Below are positions 46,058 to 55,547 of a stretch of 64,000 bases of DNA, in pieces. Both the position numbers and the translations under genes were made by a program. The stretch is from DAOUEO01 sp963763495 (GTDB taxonomy: Bacteria; Chloroflexota; Dehalococcoidia; DSTF01; JALHUB01): NCBI GenBank assembly GCA_963763495.1, contig CAVXOY010000015.1, positions 1 through 64,000 of the forward strand. The letters are read 5' to 3'. How positions within the stretch are numbered: the first letter of the stretch is position 1; each line of letters opens with the position of its first letter. The notes below the pieces were generated by a model that searched no databases, was not told the DNA's origin, and saw nothing but the letters and a program-made list of their open reading frames with translations.

Positions 46058-47602
46058 ATGAACGGGCACGGGATCGACTGGCCGGACCTTCTTGCCGGAG
46101 CAAAGCTGATCGGTGCGCCGCCGGCTGAAGTTAGCAGCGTCTGCTACGACTCGCGGGCGGTTACGCCGGGCTCCGTCTTTGTGGCCATCCCCGGCGCTAT
46201 GCCGCCGCTGAGCCGCGACGGGCATGATTTCATCCCCCAGGCGCTCGACAAGGGCGCCTCTGTCGTTGTCGTGCAGGCCGATCACCGGGAGAAGTGGGAG
46301 GCAGCAGCAAAGAATGGTCGGGCGGCATTTGTCATCGTCGAGGATACGGCGCAGGCGCTGGCGCTCATCGCGGCGGCGTTCTACGGCTTTCCGGCGCGGC
46401 GACTGAAGACAGTCGGCGTGACCGGCACCGACGGCAAGACAACGACCGTGCACCTCATCGACGCTGTGCTGGAGGCAGGCGGTCTCTCGACGGGGTTCCT
46501 GAGCAGCGTCGAGTTCAAGACGAGCGGCGAACCGCAGCTTAACGCTACCCATATGACGACACTGCAGTCCCCGGAGATACAGGCGCTACTGGCGGAAATG
46601 GTGGCTGCAGGCCGACAATGCGCGGTCGTTGAGGCGTCTTCGCACGGGCTGGCGCTGCACCGGGTCGACGAATGCGAGTTCGACATTGCCGTCTTCACGA
46701 CTCTGAGCCGCGACCACCTCGATTTTCACGGTACGCTGGAGGATTATCTGGCGGCGAAGGGTCGCCTCTTCTCGATGCTGGACGAGAGCGTGGACAAAGG
46801 AGTCGCCAAGACAGCGGTCCTCAACGCCGACGATCCTGCTTCTGAGTATCTGCGCTCCCGCACGCAATCGAGGGCGATCACATATGGCATCGAGGGGCGC
46901 GCGGACGTACGAGCGGAAGAGATACGATTCGACGGCCTACAATCATCCTTCACCATCGCCGGCCCCTTCGGTCGGATAGCAGCGCGGGTGCCCCTCAGCG
47001 GCCGTCACGGTGTCTATGACGCCCTGGCGGCGGTATCGGTAGGGATCTCCCTTGGCATAGCCCCAGAGGCGATTGTGGAGGGACTGAGCGGCTTTCGAGG
47101 AGTGCCCGGCCGCATGGAAGTGATCGACTGCGGGCAGCCGTTTAGGGTCATCGTTGACATCGCATCCACGCCTGAGGCGCTGCGAAGGGCGCTGGAAGTG
47201 TTGCGGCCACTGACAGCGGGCCGCCTGTGGGTCGTGTTCGGCTGTGCGGGGGAGCGCGACACCTCCCGTCGCGACGGGATGGGCAAAGCGGCGGGAGAGC
47301 TGGCGGATTTCACTGTGTTGACGAATGAGGACCCGCGGACGGAAGCCCCGGAAGCGATCATCGACGGCATAGTCGGGGGGCTGACAGAGGCAGGACGGCG
47401 GGAAGGAGAGGACTTCGTCCGTGTTCTCGACCGGCGGGAGGCGATCCGCTACGCTTTCGAGCGGGCGAAGGAGGGCGATACGGTGCTGCTGGCGGGCAAG
47501 GCTACTGAGCAGTCGATTGTCGTAGGACGGGAGCACATCCCCTGGGACGAGCGAAAGGTGGCGCGGGAGTTGCTGAGAGAGATACACCCGGAGGCGGTAT
47601 GA
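46058..47602 (+). CDS. MurE-like UDP-N-acetylmuramoyl-peptide ligase
   Basis: Mur ligase of 514 residues. N-terminal domain CYDSRAVTPGSVFVAIPG; ATP loop GVTGTDGKTTTVHLI; central VVEASSHGLALHRV and SRDHLDFHGTLEDY; C-terminal FRGVPGRMEVID. Two signatures differ from MurE: the usual VDYAHTPD reads VDIASTPE, and the DNPR-type amino-acid motif reads NEDPR. No other mur gene is in the window. It overlaps birA by four bases. It may add an unusual amino acid, or act outside classic peptidoglycan synthesis; many Dehalococcoidia lack a normal wall. So I give no murE symbol. Confidence 0.8.
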   Translation: MNGHGIDWPDLLAGAKLIGAPPAEVSSVCYDSRAVTPGSVFVAIPGAMPPLSRDGHDFIPQALDKGASVVVVQADHREKWEAAAKNGRAAFVIVEDTAQALALIAAAFYGFPARRLKTVGVTGTDGKTTTVHLIDAVLEAGGLSTGFLSSVEFKTSGEPQLNATHMTTLQSPEIQALLAEMVAAGRQCAVVEASSHGLALHRVDECEFDIAVFTTLSRDHLDFHGTLEDYLAAKGRLFSMLDESVDKGVAKTAVLNADDPASEYLRSRTQSRAITYGIEGRADVRAEEIRFDGLQSSFTIAGPFGRIAARVPLSGRHGVYDALAAVSVGISLGIAPEAIVEGLSGFRGVPGRMEVIDCGQPFRVIVDIASTPEALRRALEVLRPLTAGRLWVVFGCAGERDTSRRDGMGKAAGELADFTVLTNEDPRTEAPEAIIDGIVGGLTEAGRREGEDFVRVLDRREAIRYAFERAKEGDTVLLAGKATEQSIVVGREHIPWDERKVARELLREIHPEAV

Positions 47603-48378
47603 GCGCTGATTTCTCCTTGAACGCTCTACAACCCTGGCTGGACACGGAGTTCGTTGGAAGGTGCGCCATCTATCAGGCATCCGTCTCCTCGACGATGGAC
47701 GCTGCGCGTGAGGAGGCAGAGGGAGGCGCGCCGGACGGGATGATAGTGGTGGCCGATGAGCAAACGAGCGGCAAAGGGCGGAGAGGCCGCCGCTGGGTGT
47801 CGCCGCCTGGGGGTAACATCTACGTCACAATCATACTGCGGCCGGGCCTGTGGGACGTCCGCCATCTCGGCATAGTGACGCCTCTGGCTGCCTGTGAGGC
47901 GATCGATGCGGTGGCAGAGATAAGCAGCGGCATCAAGTGGCCGAATGACATACTCATCGAGGGGCGCAAGGTCGGCGGCATACTCATCGATACCCAGTTC
48001 AGCGGCGACAAGGTTGACTTCGCGCTGGTGGGAGTGGGCATTAACGTGAACCTCGACCCGTCGCAGCACGAAGAGATCCGGCACCTGGCTACAAGCTTGG
48101 CGCTGGAGTTGGGGCGGGAGCTATCCCGAGAGGAGTTGCTCGCGGCTTTTCTGAATCGTTTTGAGAGGCTGTACCGGGCGGCTCGCAGCGATGAGAGCGT
48201 ATTTGAGGCATGGCGGGCTCGCCTGGAGACGTTGGGCCGGCAGGTCGAGGTGCAACTCGGCGACCACGCTGAGGAAGGGATAGCCGAGGATGTGGATGCC
48301 GAGGGTAACCTCCTACTGCGACGAGCGGATGGCAGTCTCGTCGTCTTGACAGCGGGCGACGTTGTTCTGCGAGCCTAA
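47599..48378 (+). CDS. birA: Biotin-[acetyl-CoA-carboxylase] ligase
   Basis: Activates biotin with ATP and attaches it to carrier proteins. The biotinyl-AMP loop is SGKGRRGRRW, followed by KWPNDILIEGRKVGGILID and VGVGINVN. A C-terminal SH3-like domain ends the protein. There is no N-terminal helix-turn-helix, so it is the monofunctional class and not a biotin repressor. 259 residues. It overlaps the MurE-like gene, and its tail meets the slipin gene from the other strand. Confidence 0.93.
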   Translation: MSADFSLNALQPWLDTEFVGRCAIYQASVSSTMDAAREEAEGGAPDGMIVVADEQTSGKGRRGRRWVSPPGGNIYVTIILRPGLWDVRHLGIVTPLAACEAIDAVAEISSGIKWPNDILIEGRKVGGILIDTQFSGDKVDFALVGVGINVNLDPSQHEEIRHLATSLALELGRELSREELLAAFLNRFERLYRAARSDESVFEAWRARLETLGRQVEVQLGDHAEEGIAEDVDAEGNLLLRRADGSLVVLTAGDVVLRA

Positions 48379-49251
48379 GTCTGCTCTTTCTCCTCGGAAT
48401 CGCCACTCAGGTCTGGCTCCGCCGACTCCAACTCCACTGGGCGTGACTCGCTGGAATGACCACCGGCACGCCCTTCTTTGTGAACGCCGTCAGGATGTCG
48501 ATCGGGACCGGGAAGATGATGGTGCTGTTCTTCTCGGTTGCCACCTCCTGAGCGTTTGGAGGAACCGGAGCTGCAGCGTGGTAGGGGTACGCGCGATTAT
48601 TCCCCCGGCCTGGGCGAGGCGTTCGGCGGCCTGGAACTCGCCCTCGGCGTTGATGATCTTGGCGCGGCGCTCTCTCTCCGCCTCCGCCTGACGGGCCATC
48701 GCGCGCTGCATCCCCTGCGGCAGCTCGACGTCCTTCACCTCCACCGTGCTCACCTTGACGCCCCAGGGCTCGGTCTGCTCGTCGATGATCTGCTGGAGGC
48801 GCTGGTTTATCTTCTCGCGCTCCGAGAGCAGTTCATCGAGGGAGGACTGGCCGAGGACGCTTCGCAGCGTCGTCTGGGCTATCTGGAAGGTGGCTCGGAT
48901 GTGGTCCAGCACCTTCAGGACGGCATCCCAGGGCCGCACAATGCGGAAATAGACGACGGCGTTCACCTTCACGGTGACGTTGTCTTTGGTGATCGCCTCC
49001 TGGCTGGGCACGTCCATGGTAACGATGCGGAGGTCTGTCTTAACCAGCCGCTCGACGCCGGGGATGATGAGGAAGGGCCCCGGTGGGCAGACTCCCATGG
49101 CGCGGCCGAGACGGAAGAGGACGCCCCGCTCGTACTCCTGAACGATCCGCAGAGCGCCGAGGATCGCCAGCGGCAGGAGCAGCCAGCGGACCCACCAGTT
49201 GGTGACAACCCTCTCCGGCGCTGTCGTCGGGTTAATTGTTGGTGTCGACAT
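48375..49251 (-). CDS. Slipin (stomatin/prohibitin-like SPFH protein), C-terminus frameshifted
   Basis: Membrane-anchored SPFH protein. It has an N-terminal hydrophobic segment (LLLPLAILGALRIV), then LGRAMGVCPPGPFLIIP and VKVNAVVYFRI, and the coiled region with MQRAMARQAEAERERRAKII. The first frame ends at 48490, but the family pattern (FLQTL...TIIFPVPIDILTAF) continues one frame over from about 48560. A second shift would give an acidic tail ending EEKEQT at 48375. It overlaps nfeD by 20 bases. Slipin-NfeD pairs are widespread and thought to act in membrane organisation or quality control. Confidence 0.85.
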
Positions 49252-50618
49252 CTTGTACCTCCTTGCGTATGGGGCGCACCCTCAGCCTGATTCCTTCCAA
49301 CTCGACAATCTCTACCGTCTCACCTTCTTCAATGCGGCCCTCGGTGCTGACCGCCGACCAGAGCTCGCCTTCAAGAAAGACCATACCCCCGGGATCCAGC
49401 GTCGAACGGGCTTCCCCTCGGCGACCCACAAGCAACTGAGTTCCCATAGCTGCCGGCTGACGGCGGGCGCGGAGAAGGGCGTTGACAGATGTAATGAAGA
49501 ATACACCAATGATGGCGGCCAGGCCGAAGATCAGCCAGCGGGAAACCTGGAAATCGGGGTTGTTGGTGCTGGTCAAGAGCAGGCCGCCCATTATCAGTGA
49601 CACTATCCCGCCCACGCCGAGGGCGCCGAAGCCGGAGACTACGATCTCGGCAAAGAACAGGACAAAGGCGAGGATGATCAGGAATACGGCGGCCCAGTTC
49701 ACGGGCAGCGTGCCCAGGGAGAAAAATCCCACGAGAAGGGCGATGGCGCCGAAGACGCCGGGGAAGAAGATACCGGGGTGAATGAGCTCGATGAAAAGCC
49801 CCATCATCCCTAGACTGAGCAGCAAGAACGCGATGTTGGGGTCGGAGATGAATGTTCAGAAAGCGCTCGAACAGGCTCATGTCGTTGTAGACGACGGGTA
49901 CGCCTGTGGTGCGGACGGCAACTGTCCCTGAGGGGAGGTCAACCGAGCGCCCATTTGCCTGTTCAAGCAGGTCATCCAGACTAGATGCGACGAGGTCGAT
50001 TACGTTTAGCTGCAGCGCTTCGTCTTGGTTGGTCGCGATGCTGCGGCGGACGGCGCTCTCCGCCCAGTCCTCGTTTCGACCGCGCAGCTTGGCGATTCCC
50101 TTGATGTACTCGGCCGCCTCATTGGTCGTCTTGTCTCCCAGGTTGCCTTCGATGTCTCCGCCTGTGCTGCTGACAGGGTGAGCCGCGCCGATGGTGGTGT
50201 TGGGGGCCATCGCCGCCACATGCGCCGCCATGGTTATGAACGTACCGGCGGACGCGGCGCGCGCTCCTGCCGGCGAGACGTAGACGATGATGGGGACAGT
50301 CGCATCCTCGATCCGCTGGACGATGTCGCGCATGGACGTATCAAGGCCGCCCGGCGTGTCGAGGCGGATGACGACGGCGGTCGCGTCGGCGTCTTCAGCA
50401 GCGTCGATGCCCCGGTCGAGGTAGCGGGCCATGACAGGGTTGACATCGCCGTCGGCAGTGAGAACGTTGACCGCCTCGCGGGTGTCGACTGAGGTCTGAC
50501 AGGACAGGGCAATCGACGCCCCGAACACGGCTGCTGTGGCCAAGAGCAGACGCCGTATACGGGAGATGCATCGCTCGGACCGTAGGTTTCGTATGGGGAT
50601 CGTTTTCACGCCCCACAT
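49232..50618 (-). CDS. NfeD family membrane serine protease (one frameshift)
   Basis: Long-form NfeD. A signal segment (LLLATAAVFGASIALSC) precedes a ClpP-like protease domain with RLDTPGGLDTSMRDIV, SPAGARAASAGT (nucleophile Ser) and a downstream Lys in YIKGIAKLRGR. Then four membrane spans (IAFLLLSLGMMGLFIELIHP and on) and a C-terminal OB-fold (GRRGEARSTLDPGGMVFLEG). A shift near 49855 joins FLN to ISDPNIAF. I start at MWGVKTIPIRN, since the longer frame runs into hisZ promoter sequence. It is transcribed before slipin, a known partner. Confidence 0.87.
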
Positions 50619-50749
50619 TATACACGTCTTGGATGCCGAATTCAGGACTTGGGTGATATGCAGCCGGAGATCGTTCGGTTGAATGGGCCCAAGCGCTATA
50701 GTAGAATGAGCCTGCCTGTTGACGACAACCTCAGTCGAGGGAGCGCTTG

Positions 50750-52018
50750 ATGGCCGATGGAGACGAACCATTGCGTTGCCGGGGTATGCGAGACCTCCTG
50801 CCAGGAGAGATGGCAGGCTACCGGCAGGTTGAGGAGACCTTCGCCCGCACCTGCGGCGAGTGGGGGTACTCTGAGATCCGTACGCCCACGATTGAGTTCC
50901 TCCACCTGTTCACGGCCGCAGGTACCCTCTCGCCCCAGATGCTCGAACGTACCTACTCCTTTCTCGACTGGGACGGCTGGAGCGGCGAGAGAGTAGTCCT
51001 TCGTCCCGACGCCACGATCCCTGCCGCCCGCCTGTACGTCGAGAACCTGCCCCCGGGTCAACTCGCTCGTTTCTTCTACACGCAAAACGTCTTCCGCTTC
51101 TCGACCGGCGAGGAATCGCGCGAGGACTGGCAGTGCGGCGTCGAGCTTATCGGCGAGACCGCGCTCGCGGGGGACGTTGAGCTGATCCTTCTTGGTCGCG
51201 CCGTGCTGGAGAGGCTGGGCTTGACCGGCTTGAAGGTCGGGCTATCGCACGCGGGGTTGGTGCGAACGGTTCTCTCGGCGGCGGGACTCGACACGGCAGC
51301 GCAAGTGGCTGCCTATGACCGCATACTCGACAGCGACCTGACGGTGCTGGGAGAAATCGAGGCCAAACTACCCGATCTGAAGGCGCCGCTGCATCTCCTC
51401 TTCGATATGCAAGGGGGGAAGGCGTCCTATCTGGCGAACCTCAGAGCGGCATTTCTATCAGGAGTGCCGGGGATGGCCGGGCCCCTTGACGACCTGATGA
51501 AGGTCGCTGCCACCCTTGATAGGGCGAGTTGCGATTATCAGGTCCAGACGACGCTTGTGCGGAGCTTCGAGTACTATACCGGACCGGTGTTCGAGTTTCG
51601 GGCCAACGGACGGCGGGTGGGCGGTGGTGGCCGCTATGATGACCTGATCGGGCTTGTCGGCGGCGAGAATGTGCCGGCGTCGGGGTTTGCGCTGTCGGCG
51701 CGGGAGTTGGCGTCGCAGTTGAGACCGAGGCCCCATGCCGGCGACGGTGAGGAGAGTTGGGTGGTAAGACCGGTCGGTGATTCTCCAGAGGTACTGGCGG
51801 CATCATTTGCGGCGGTGGCGCATCTGCACGCGAGCGGCACGAGGGCATCAATCGGTTCTCTGGCGGGGGAGAGCACGGTCGGTCGCTGGGAGTTGACGGT
51901 CGATCAACGGCGGGGCCGCCTGACCTACCGGCTGCTGGACAAGCTGACCAGCAGGCAGACAAGCCACGCTGCTTTGGAGGAAGCCCTTAATGTCGCGGAG
52001 GCAGCCCCCGATGATTAG
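50750..52018 (+). CDS. hisZ: ATP phosphoribosyltransferase regulatory subunit
   Basis: Histidyl-tRNA-synthetase-like subunit that activates and regulates the short form of HisG. Opens RCRGMRDLLPGEMAGYRQVEE, with class II motifs ERVVLRPDATIPAARLY and VGGGGRYDDLIG. It lacks the C-terminal anticodon domain size of true HisRS but has a partial C-terminal extension (422 residues). TAGAAT near 50702 is a likely -10, and GAGGGAG precedes the ATG. First gene of the his operon, overlapping hisG. Confidence 0.9.
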   Translation: MADGDEPLRCRGMRDLLPGEMAGYRQVEETFARTCGEWGYSEIRTPTIEFLHLFTAAGTLSPQMLERTYSFLDWDGWSGERVVLRPDATIPAARLYVENLPPGQLARFFYTQNVFRFSTGEESREDWQCGVELIGETALAGDVELILLGRAVLERLGLTGLKVGLSHAGLVRTVLSAAGLDTAAQVAAYDRILDSDLTVLGEIEAKLPDLKAPLHLLFDMQGGKASYLANLRAAFLSGVPGMAGPLDDLMKVAATLDRASCDYQVQTTLVRSFEYYTGPVFEFRANGRRVGGGGRYDDLIGLVGGENVPASGFALSARELASQLRPRPHAGDGEESWVVRPVGDSPEVLAASFAAVAHLHASGTRASIGSLAGESTVGRWELTVDQRRGRLTYRLLDKLTSRQTSHAALEEALNVAEAAPDD

Positions 52019-53432
52019 ACTCGCTCTGCCGGCCGGCGACCTCAGAGAGCCTCTGGGTGATCTACTCAGAGAAGCGGGCCTCCCGGTGGATGACTATGCC
52101 GGTGGGTCTCGTTCCTATGTAGCACGGGGCAGCCAAGAGAACGGCATCCAGATCCGCGTCTTTCGCGAGGCAGACATCCCTATTCAGATAGCGATGGGGA
52201 ACTATGACGTTGGTATCTGCAATCTGAGTTGGGTGGAAGACCTAATGCAGCGCTACCCCAGCGATGCTGTCGTGGCGGTGCGTGACCTGGGTCTCCAGCA
52301 GCGTTCTCTATATGTGGCGGGGGCAGGAAACGAGAGAGACTCTCTGCTGGACTGGAGTAGCTGGGGGGATCTCCGTATCGTCAGTGAGTTCCCCGACCTG
52401 GCGGAGGCATTTGCGCGGCATCTGCGGCTACCGTCATATCGAGTGTTCCCGGTCTGGGGCGCGGCCGAGAGCTATCCGCCGGAAGATGCAGACCTAGCAT
52501 TGATCTTGGCCGAAGATGAGGATGCGGTGCGAAGGCAAGGGTTGATGCCGGTGCACCGGCTCCTGGAATGCTCGGCTTGGCTGGTGGCAAATCGGGAAAG
52601 TATGGCGAAGAAGGACCTCAGCGCTGTGCTGGAGCCGCTGCTGGCGCCAAACGGAAGAGGCAACGGCAGACCGTCGCTCTCGTTGCCGACGGCTCGACCG
52701 ATGGGCAGAGCGCGGTCGGGTAAGCGCTCCACCTCTCGGCGAGAGGACGTTCTGCGCTTGGCGCTGCCCGATGGGCACCAACAGAAACACACGGTTGCGG
52801 CTCTTGAGGCAGCGGGGCTGCGCATATCGGGTTATGACCAAGAGACGACGACGTCGCGTCCCCAAGCGGAGATGCCCAACCTGGAGATAAAGGTGATCCG
52901 CCCACAGGATATGCCGCAGCAGGTGGCACTCGGACACTTCGACCTGGCAGTTACGGGACGCGACTGGCTTCTCGATCACCTCTATCGATTTCCGTCGAGC
53001 CCTGTAGAGGAGGCTGTCGACCTGGATATCGGACGCTACAGCATTGCCGGCGTCGTCAGCGAGGACTTGCCTGCGCAGAGCCTGACAGAGGCGATCAGCT
53101 CGTGGCAACGAGAAGGCAAGAATACGGTGCGGATCGCCTCTGAGTATGTGAACATCGCCGATCACTGGGCGCGGAGCTGTCACCTATCTCGCTACAAGGT
53201 GATACCGATCACTGGAGCGTCGGAGGGTTTCGTGCCCGACGACGCGGAGATGCTGGTCGAGGGAACGGAGACAGGAGCAACGCTGGCGGCGAACCGCCTT
53301 AAGATCGTCGAGAGGCTCTTTGAATCGACAACCTGCCTTATCGCTCATCAAGGGCCGGTCAGCGACAAGCGGCGGCGGCTGATGACAGAGGTGATAGGCA
53401 TGTTCAAACGGTCCGCGGGAGCAGGCGCCTAG
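52011..53432 (+). CDS. hisG: ATP phosphoribosyltransferase with two tandem HisG cores, first degenerate
   Basis: First step of histidine synthesis. 473 residues from the ATG at 52011 (GGAGG eight bases upstream), against 200-215 for short and about 290 for long HisG. Residues 1-213 and 247-463 align with each other throughout: RIVSEFPDLAEAFAR matches RIASEYVNIADHWAR, and VFPVWGAAESYPPEDADL matches VIPITGASEGFVPDDAEM. The second half keeps the catalytic motifs (FDLAVTGRDW and the PRPP loop TETGATLAANRL). The first half has lost them (YDVGICNLSW, AEDEDAVRRQGL). A Pro/Arg/Ser-rich linker joins the halves. The second core is probably the enzyme and the first structural or regulatory. hisZ overlaps upstream. 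Confidence 0.88.
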   Translation: MIRLALPAGDLREPLGDLLREAGLPVDDYAGGSRSYVARGSQENGIQIRVFREADIPIQIAMGNYDVGICNLSWVEDLMQRYPSDAVVAVRDLGLQQRSLYVAGAGNERDSLLDWSSWGDLRIVSEFPDLAEAFARHLRLPSYRVFPVWGAAESYPPEDADLALILAEDEDAVRRQGLMPVHRLLECSAWLVANRESMAKKDLSAVLEPLLAPNGRGNGRPSLSLPTARPMGRARSGKRSTSRREDVLRLALPDGHQQKHTVAALEAAGLRISGYDQETTTSRPQAEMPNLEIKVIRPQDMPQQVALGHFDLAVTGRDWLLDHLYRFPSSPVEEAVDLDIGRYSIAGVVSEDLPAQSLTEAISSWQREGKNTVRIASEYVNIADHWARSCHLSRYKVIPITGASEGFVPDDAEMLVEGTETGATLAANRLKIVERLFESTTCLIAHQGPVSDKRRRLMTEVIGMFKRSAGAGA

Positions 53433-53448
53433 CAACGGGAAGCTCGTC

Positions 53449-54201
53449 ATGCCACATCTGGTATTCCACATGACTGTGGCCAGGGAGCTTGCGGGAGAGC
53501 TCAAGAGTCCTGTCATCGACAAGGACCGGGGCTCATACTACATGGGCGCCACGGGGCCGGATATGCACATCCTGAGCGGCACGAAGCGTCACTCCTCGCA
53601 CTTCTTCGACCTCGACTGTGTGGAGGAACAGAACTGCGTGGGATCATTCTTCGACGCTTTCCCGGAACTGCGAGATTCACGGGAGCTATCCCCGGGGACA
53701 GCGGCATTTGTGGGGGGATATCTCACGCATCTGGTCATCGATGAGGTCTGGATTACCGACATATACCGTCCCTTCTTCGGGCCGGAGTCGCCGCTGAGAG
53801 GTGATGCCCAGGCCAACGTCATGGATCGTATCCTTCAGTACGACATGGACTTGCAGCGGCGGCAGGAGAGAGAGGTTACCGCTGAGATACGAGAGGAACT
53901 CCTGGCTACACCGCTCGACGTGCGGGTAGCTTTCGCAGATGGAGAGACCCTTCGCCGCTGGCGGGACGTAGCGGTCGAGATGCTATCGCGGTCGCCCAGT
54001 TGGGATCGCTTTCGTTATCTGGCGGGTCGCTTTCTGAGGAATATCGGCGTCGAAACCGAGGAGCAGTTGGAGGAGTTTCTAAAGACGGTGCCTAGTCTTC
54101 TGGAGAAGGCCAGGCAGCAAGTGGGCGAGAATCAGATAGAGGCATCCGTCGACAAGATGACTGCTCGCTCTCTCGGAACATTGAAGGAATACCTGGGATG
54201 A
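53449..54201 (+). CDS. Zinc-dependent phospholipase C family protein
   Basis: PF00882-type all-helical zinc hydrolase. Candidate metal ligands are in PHLVFHMTVA, HSSHFFDLD and YLTHLVIDEVW. 250 residues, no signal peptide seen, so probably cytosolic. It lies inside the his operon: 16 bases after hisG, with its stop overlapping the hisD start by four bases (ATGA). No histidine-pathway role is known for the family. It may be a phosphatase or nuclease-like hydrolase, or a bystander. Confidence 0.75.
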   Translation: MPHLVFHMTVARELAGELKSPVIDKDRGSYYMGATGPDMHILSGTKRHSSHFFDLDCVEEQNCVGSFFDAFPELRDSRELSPGTAAFVGGYLTHLVIDEVWITDIYRPFFGPESPLRGDAQANVMDRILQYDMDLQRRQEREVTAEIREELLATPLDVRVAFADGETLRRWRDVAVEMLSRSPSWDRFRYLAGRFLRNIGVETEEQLEEFLKTVPSLLEKARQQVGENQIEASVDKMTARSLGTLKEYLG

Positions 54202-55529
54202 GGATTATCGAAGGGGCCGAGGAAGCTCGGAGGACGCTGCTGCGGCGGCAGCCGCTGGGCGAGACGGCGGTGCCGATCGCTGTGCGCCAGAAGACGCGGG
54301 AGATGTTCGGCGCTGAGCTGTCGCCGGCAGAGGCGGTAGCGCGCATACTGGCGGACGTGCGGGCTGAGGGAGACGCAGCCGTACTCCGGTACAGCGAAGC
54401 ATTCGACGGCGTGTCTTACCCATCGCTCGTGGTCGCGAAAGAGGAGATGAAGGCCGCGTACGAGCAGGTGGAACCGAAGATCGCGGCTGCTCTGCGCTTT
54501 GCCGCCGAACGCATCAGACTGTTCCACGAGATGCAACTCGAGCGCACGATGTCCAGCTTCTCGGTCGGAGGGTTAGGCCAGCAGGTACGCCCTCTGGAGA
54601 AGGTAGGTCTCTATGCGGCGGGGACGGTGGCTGTCTACCCCTCGTCGGTGCTCATGACAGCGATACCGGCGCGGGTGGCCGGCGTGGCCGAGATATGCAT
54701 GATTACTCCGGTGGGAAGCGACGGTCGGGTCTCACCGCTGAAGCTGGTCGCCGCCGATATCGCCGGCATCACCAAGGTCTTTCGGGGCAGCGGCGCTCAG
54801 GCGGTTGCCGCCTTCGCTTTTGGAACGGAGAGCATACCGCGTGTGGACAAGATCTGCGGGCCGGGCAACCTCTTCGTCACGCTGGCCAAGCAGCAGGTGT
54901 ACGGCTGGGTTGGCATCGATGCGATCTACGGGCCTACAGAGACGATAGTGGTGGCCGACGACAGCGCCGACCCCGCTCTCTGTGCCGCCGATCTGCTGGC
55001 CCAGGCAGAGCACGACGAGTTGGCGACGCCGATCCTGATCACACCATCGCTGGAGGTGGCACGGGCCGTCGAGCGGGAGATCGAGCGGCAACTGGCCGAC
55101 CTGGAGCGCGCCGCTATCGCCCGCTCGTCGCTGGAGACGCGTGGGGGAGCTGTGGTAGCGAAAGACATGGAGGAGGCGATCGCTCTCGCCGATGAGTTCG
55201 CGCCGGAGCATCTGTGCCTGGCGGTGCGCGACGCTGCCGCATGGGCGGAGCAGGTGCGGAACGCAGGCGGGCTCTTCGTGGGAGAGTCGTCGCCGGAGGC
55301 GATGGGGGACTTCACGGCCGGGCCCAGTCACGTCATGCCGACCGCCGGCAGCGCCCGCTTCTCGTCGCCGTTGAACGTGCTGGACTTCCTGAAGATTACC
55401 AACGTGGTCGCGGTAGGTGAGGATGCCCTGCGTGAGTGGGGGCCGGCGGCCGCAGCCATCGCGCGCGTGGAGGGCCTGACGGCGCATGCGCGGGCGATAG
55501 AGATGCGGCTGGAGAATCAAAAGCGATAA
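54198..55529 (+). CDS. hisD: Histidinol dehydrogenase
   Basis: Oxidises histidinol to histidine with two NAD. Zn-site and catalytic residues appear in DLLAQAEHDELATPILIT (Gln, His), EFAPEHL (Glu, His) and AMGDFTAGPSHVMPT (Asp, then His). Dinucleotide and substrate regions include GLYAAGTVAVYPSSVLM and KICGPGNLFV. 443 residues is normal. It is coupled to the phospholipase-like gene by an ATGA overlap and followed 18 bases later by hisC. Confidence 0.95.
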   Translation: MRIIEGAEEARRTLLRRQPLGETAVPIAVRQKTREMFGAELSPAEAVARILADVRAEGDAAVLRYSEAFDGVSYPSLVVAKEEMKAAYEQVEPKIAAALRFAAERIRLFHEMQLERTMSSFSVGGLGQQVRPLEKVGLYAAGTVAVYPSSVLMTAIPARVAGVAEICMITPVGSDGRVSPLKLVAADIAGITKVFRGSGAQAVAAFAFGTESIPRVDKICGPGNLFVTLAKQQVYGWVGIDAIYGPTETIVVADDSADPALCAADLLAQAEHDELATPILITPSLEVARAVEREIERQLADLERAAIARSSLETRGGAVVAKDMEEAIALADEFAPEHLCLAVRDAAAWAEQVRNAGGLFVGESSPEAMGDFTAGPSHVMPTAGSARFSSPLNVLDFLKITNVVAVGEDALREWGPAAAAIARVEGLTAHARAIEMRLENQKR

Positions 55530-55547
55530 AGAAGAAGGACGCAAGTC

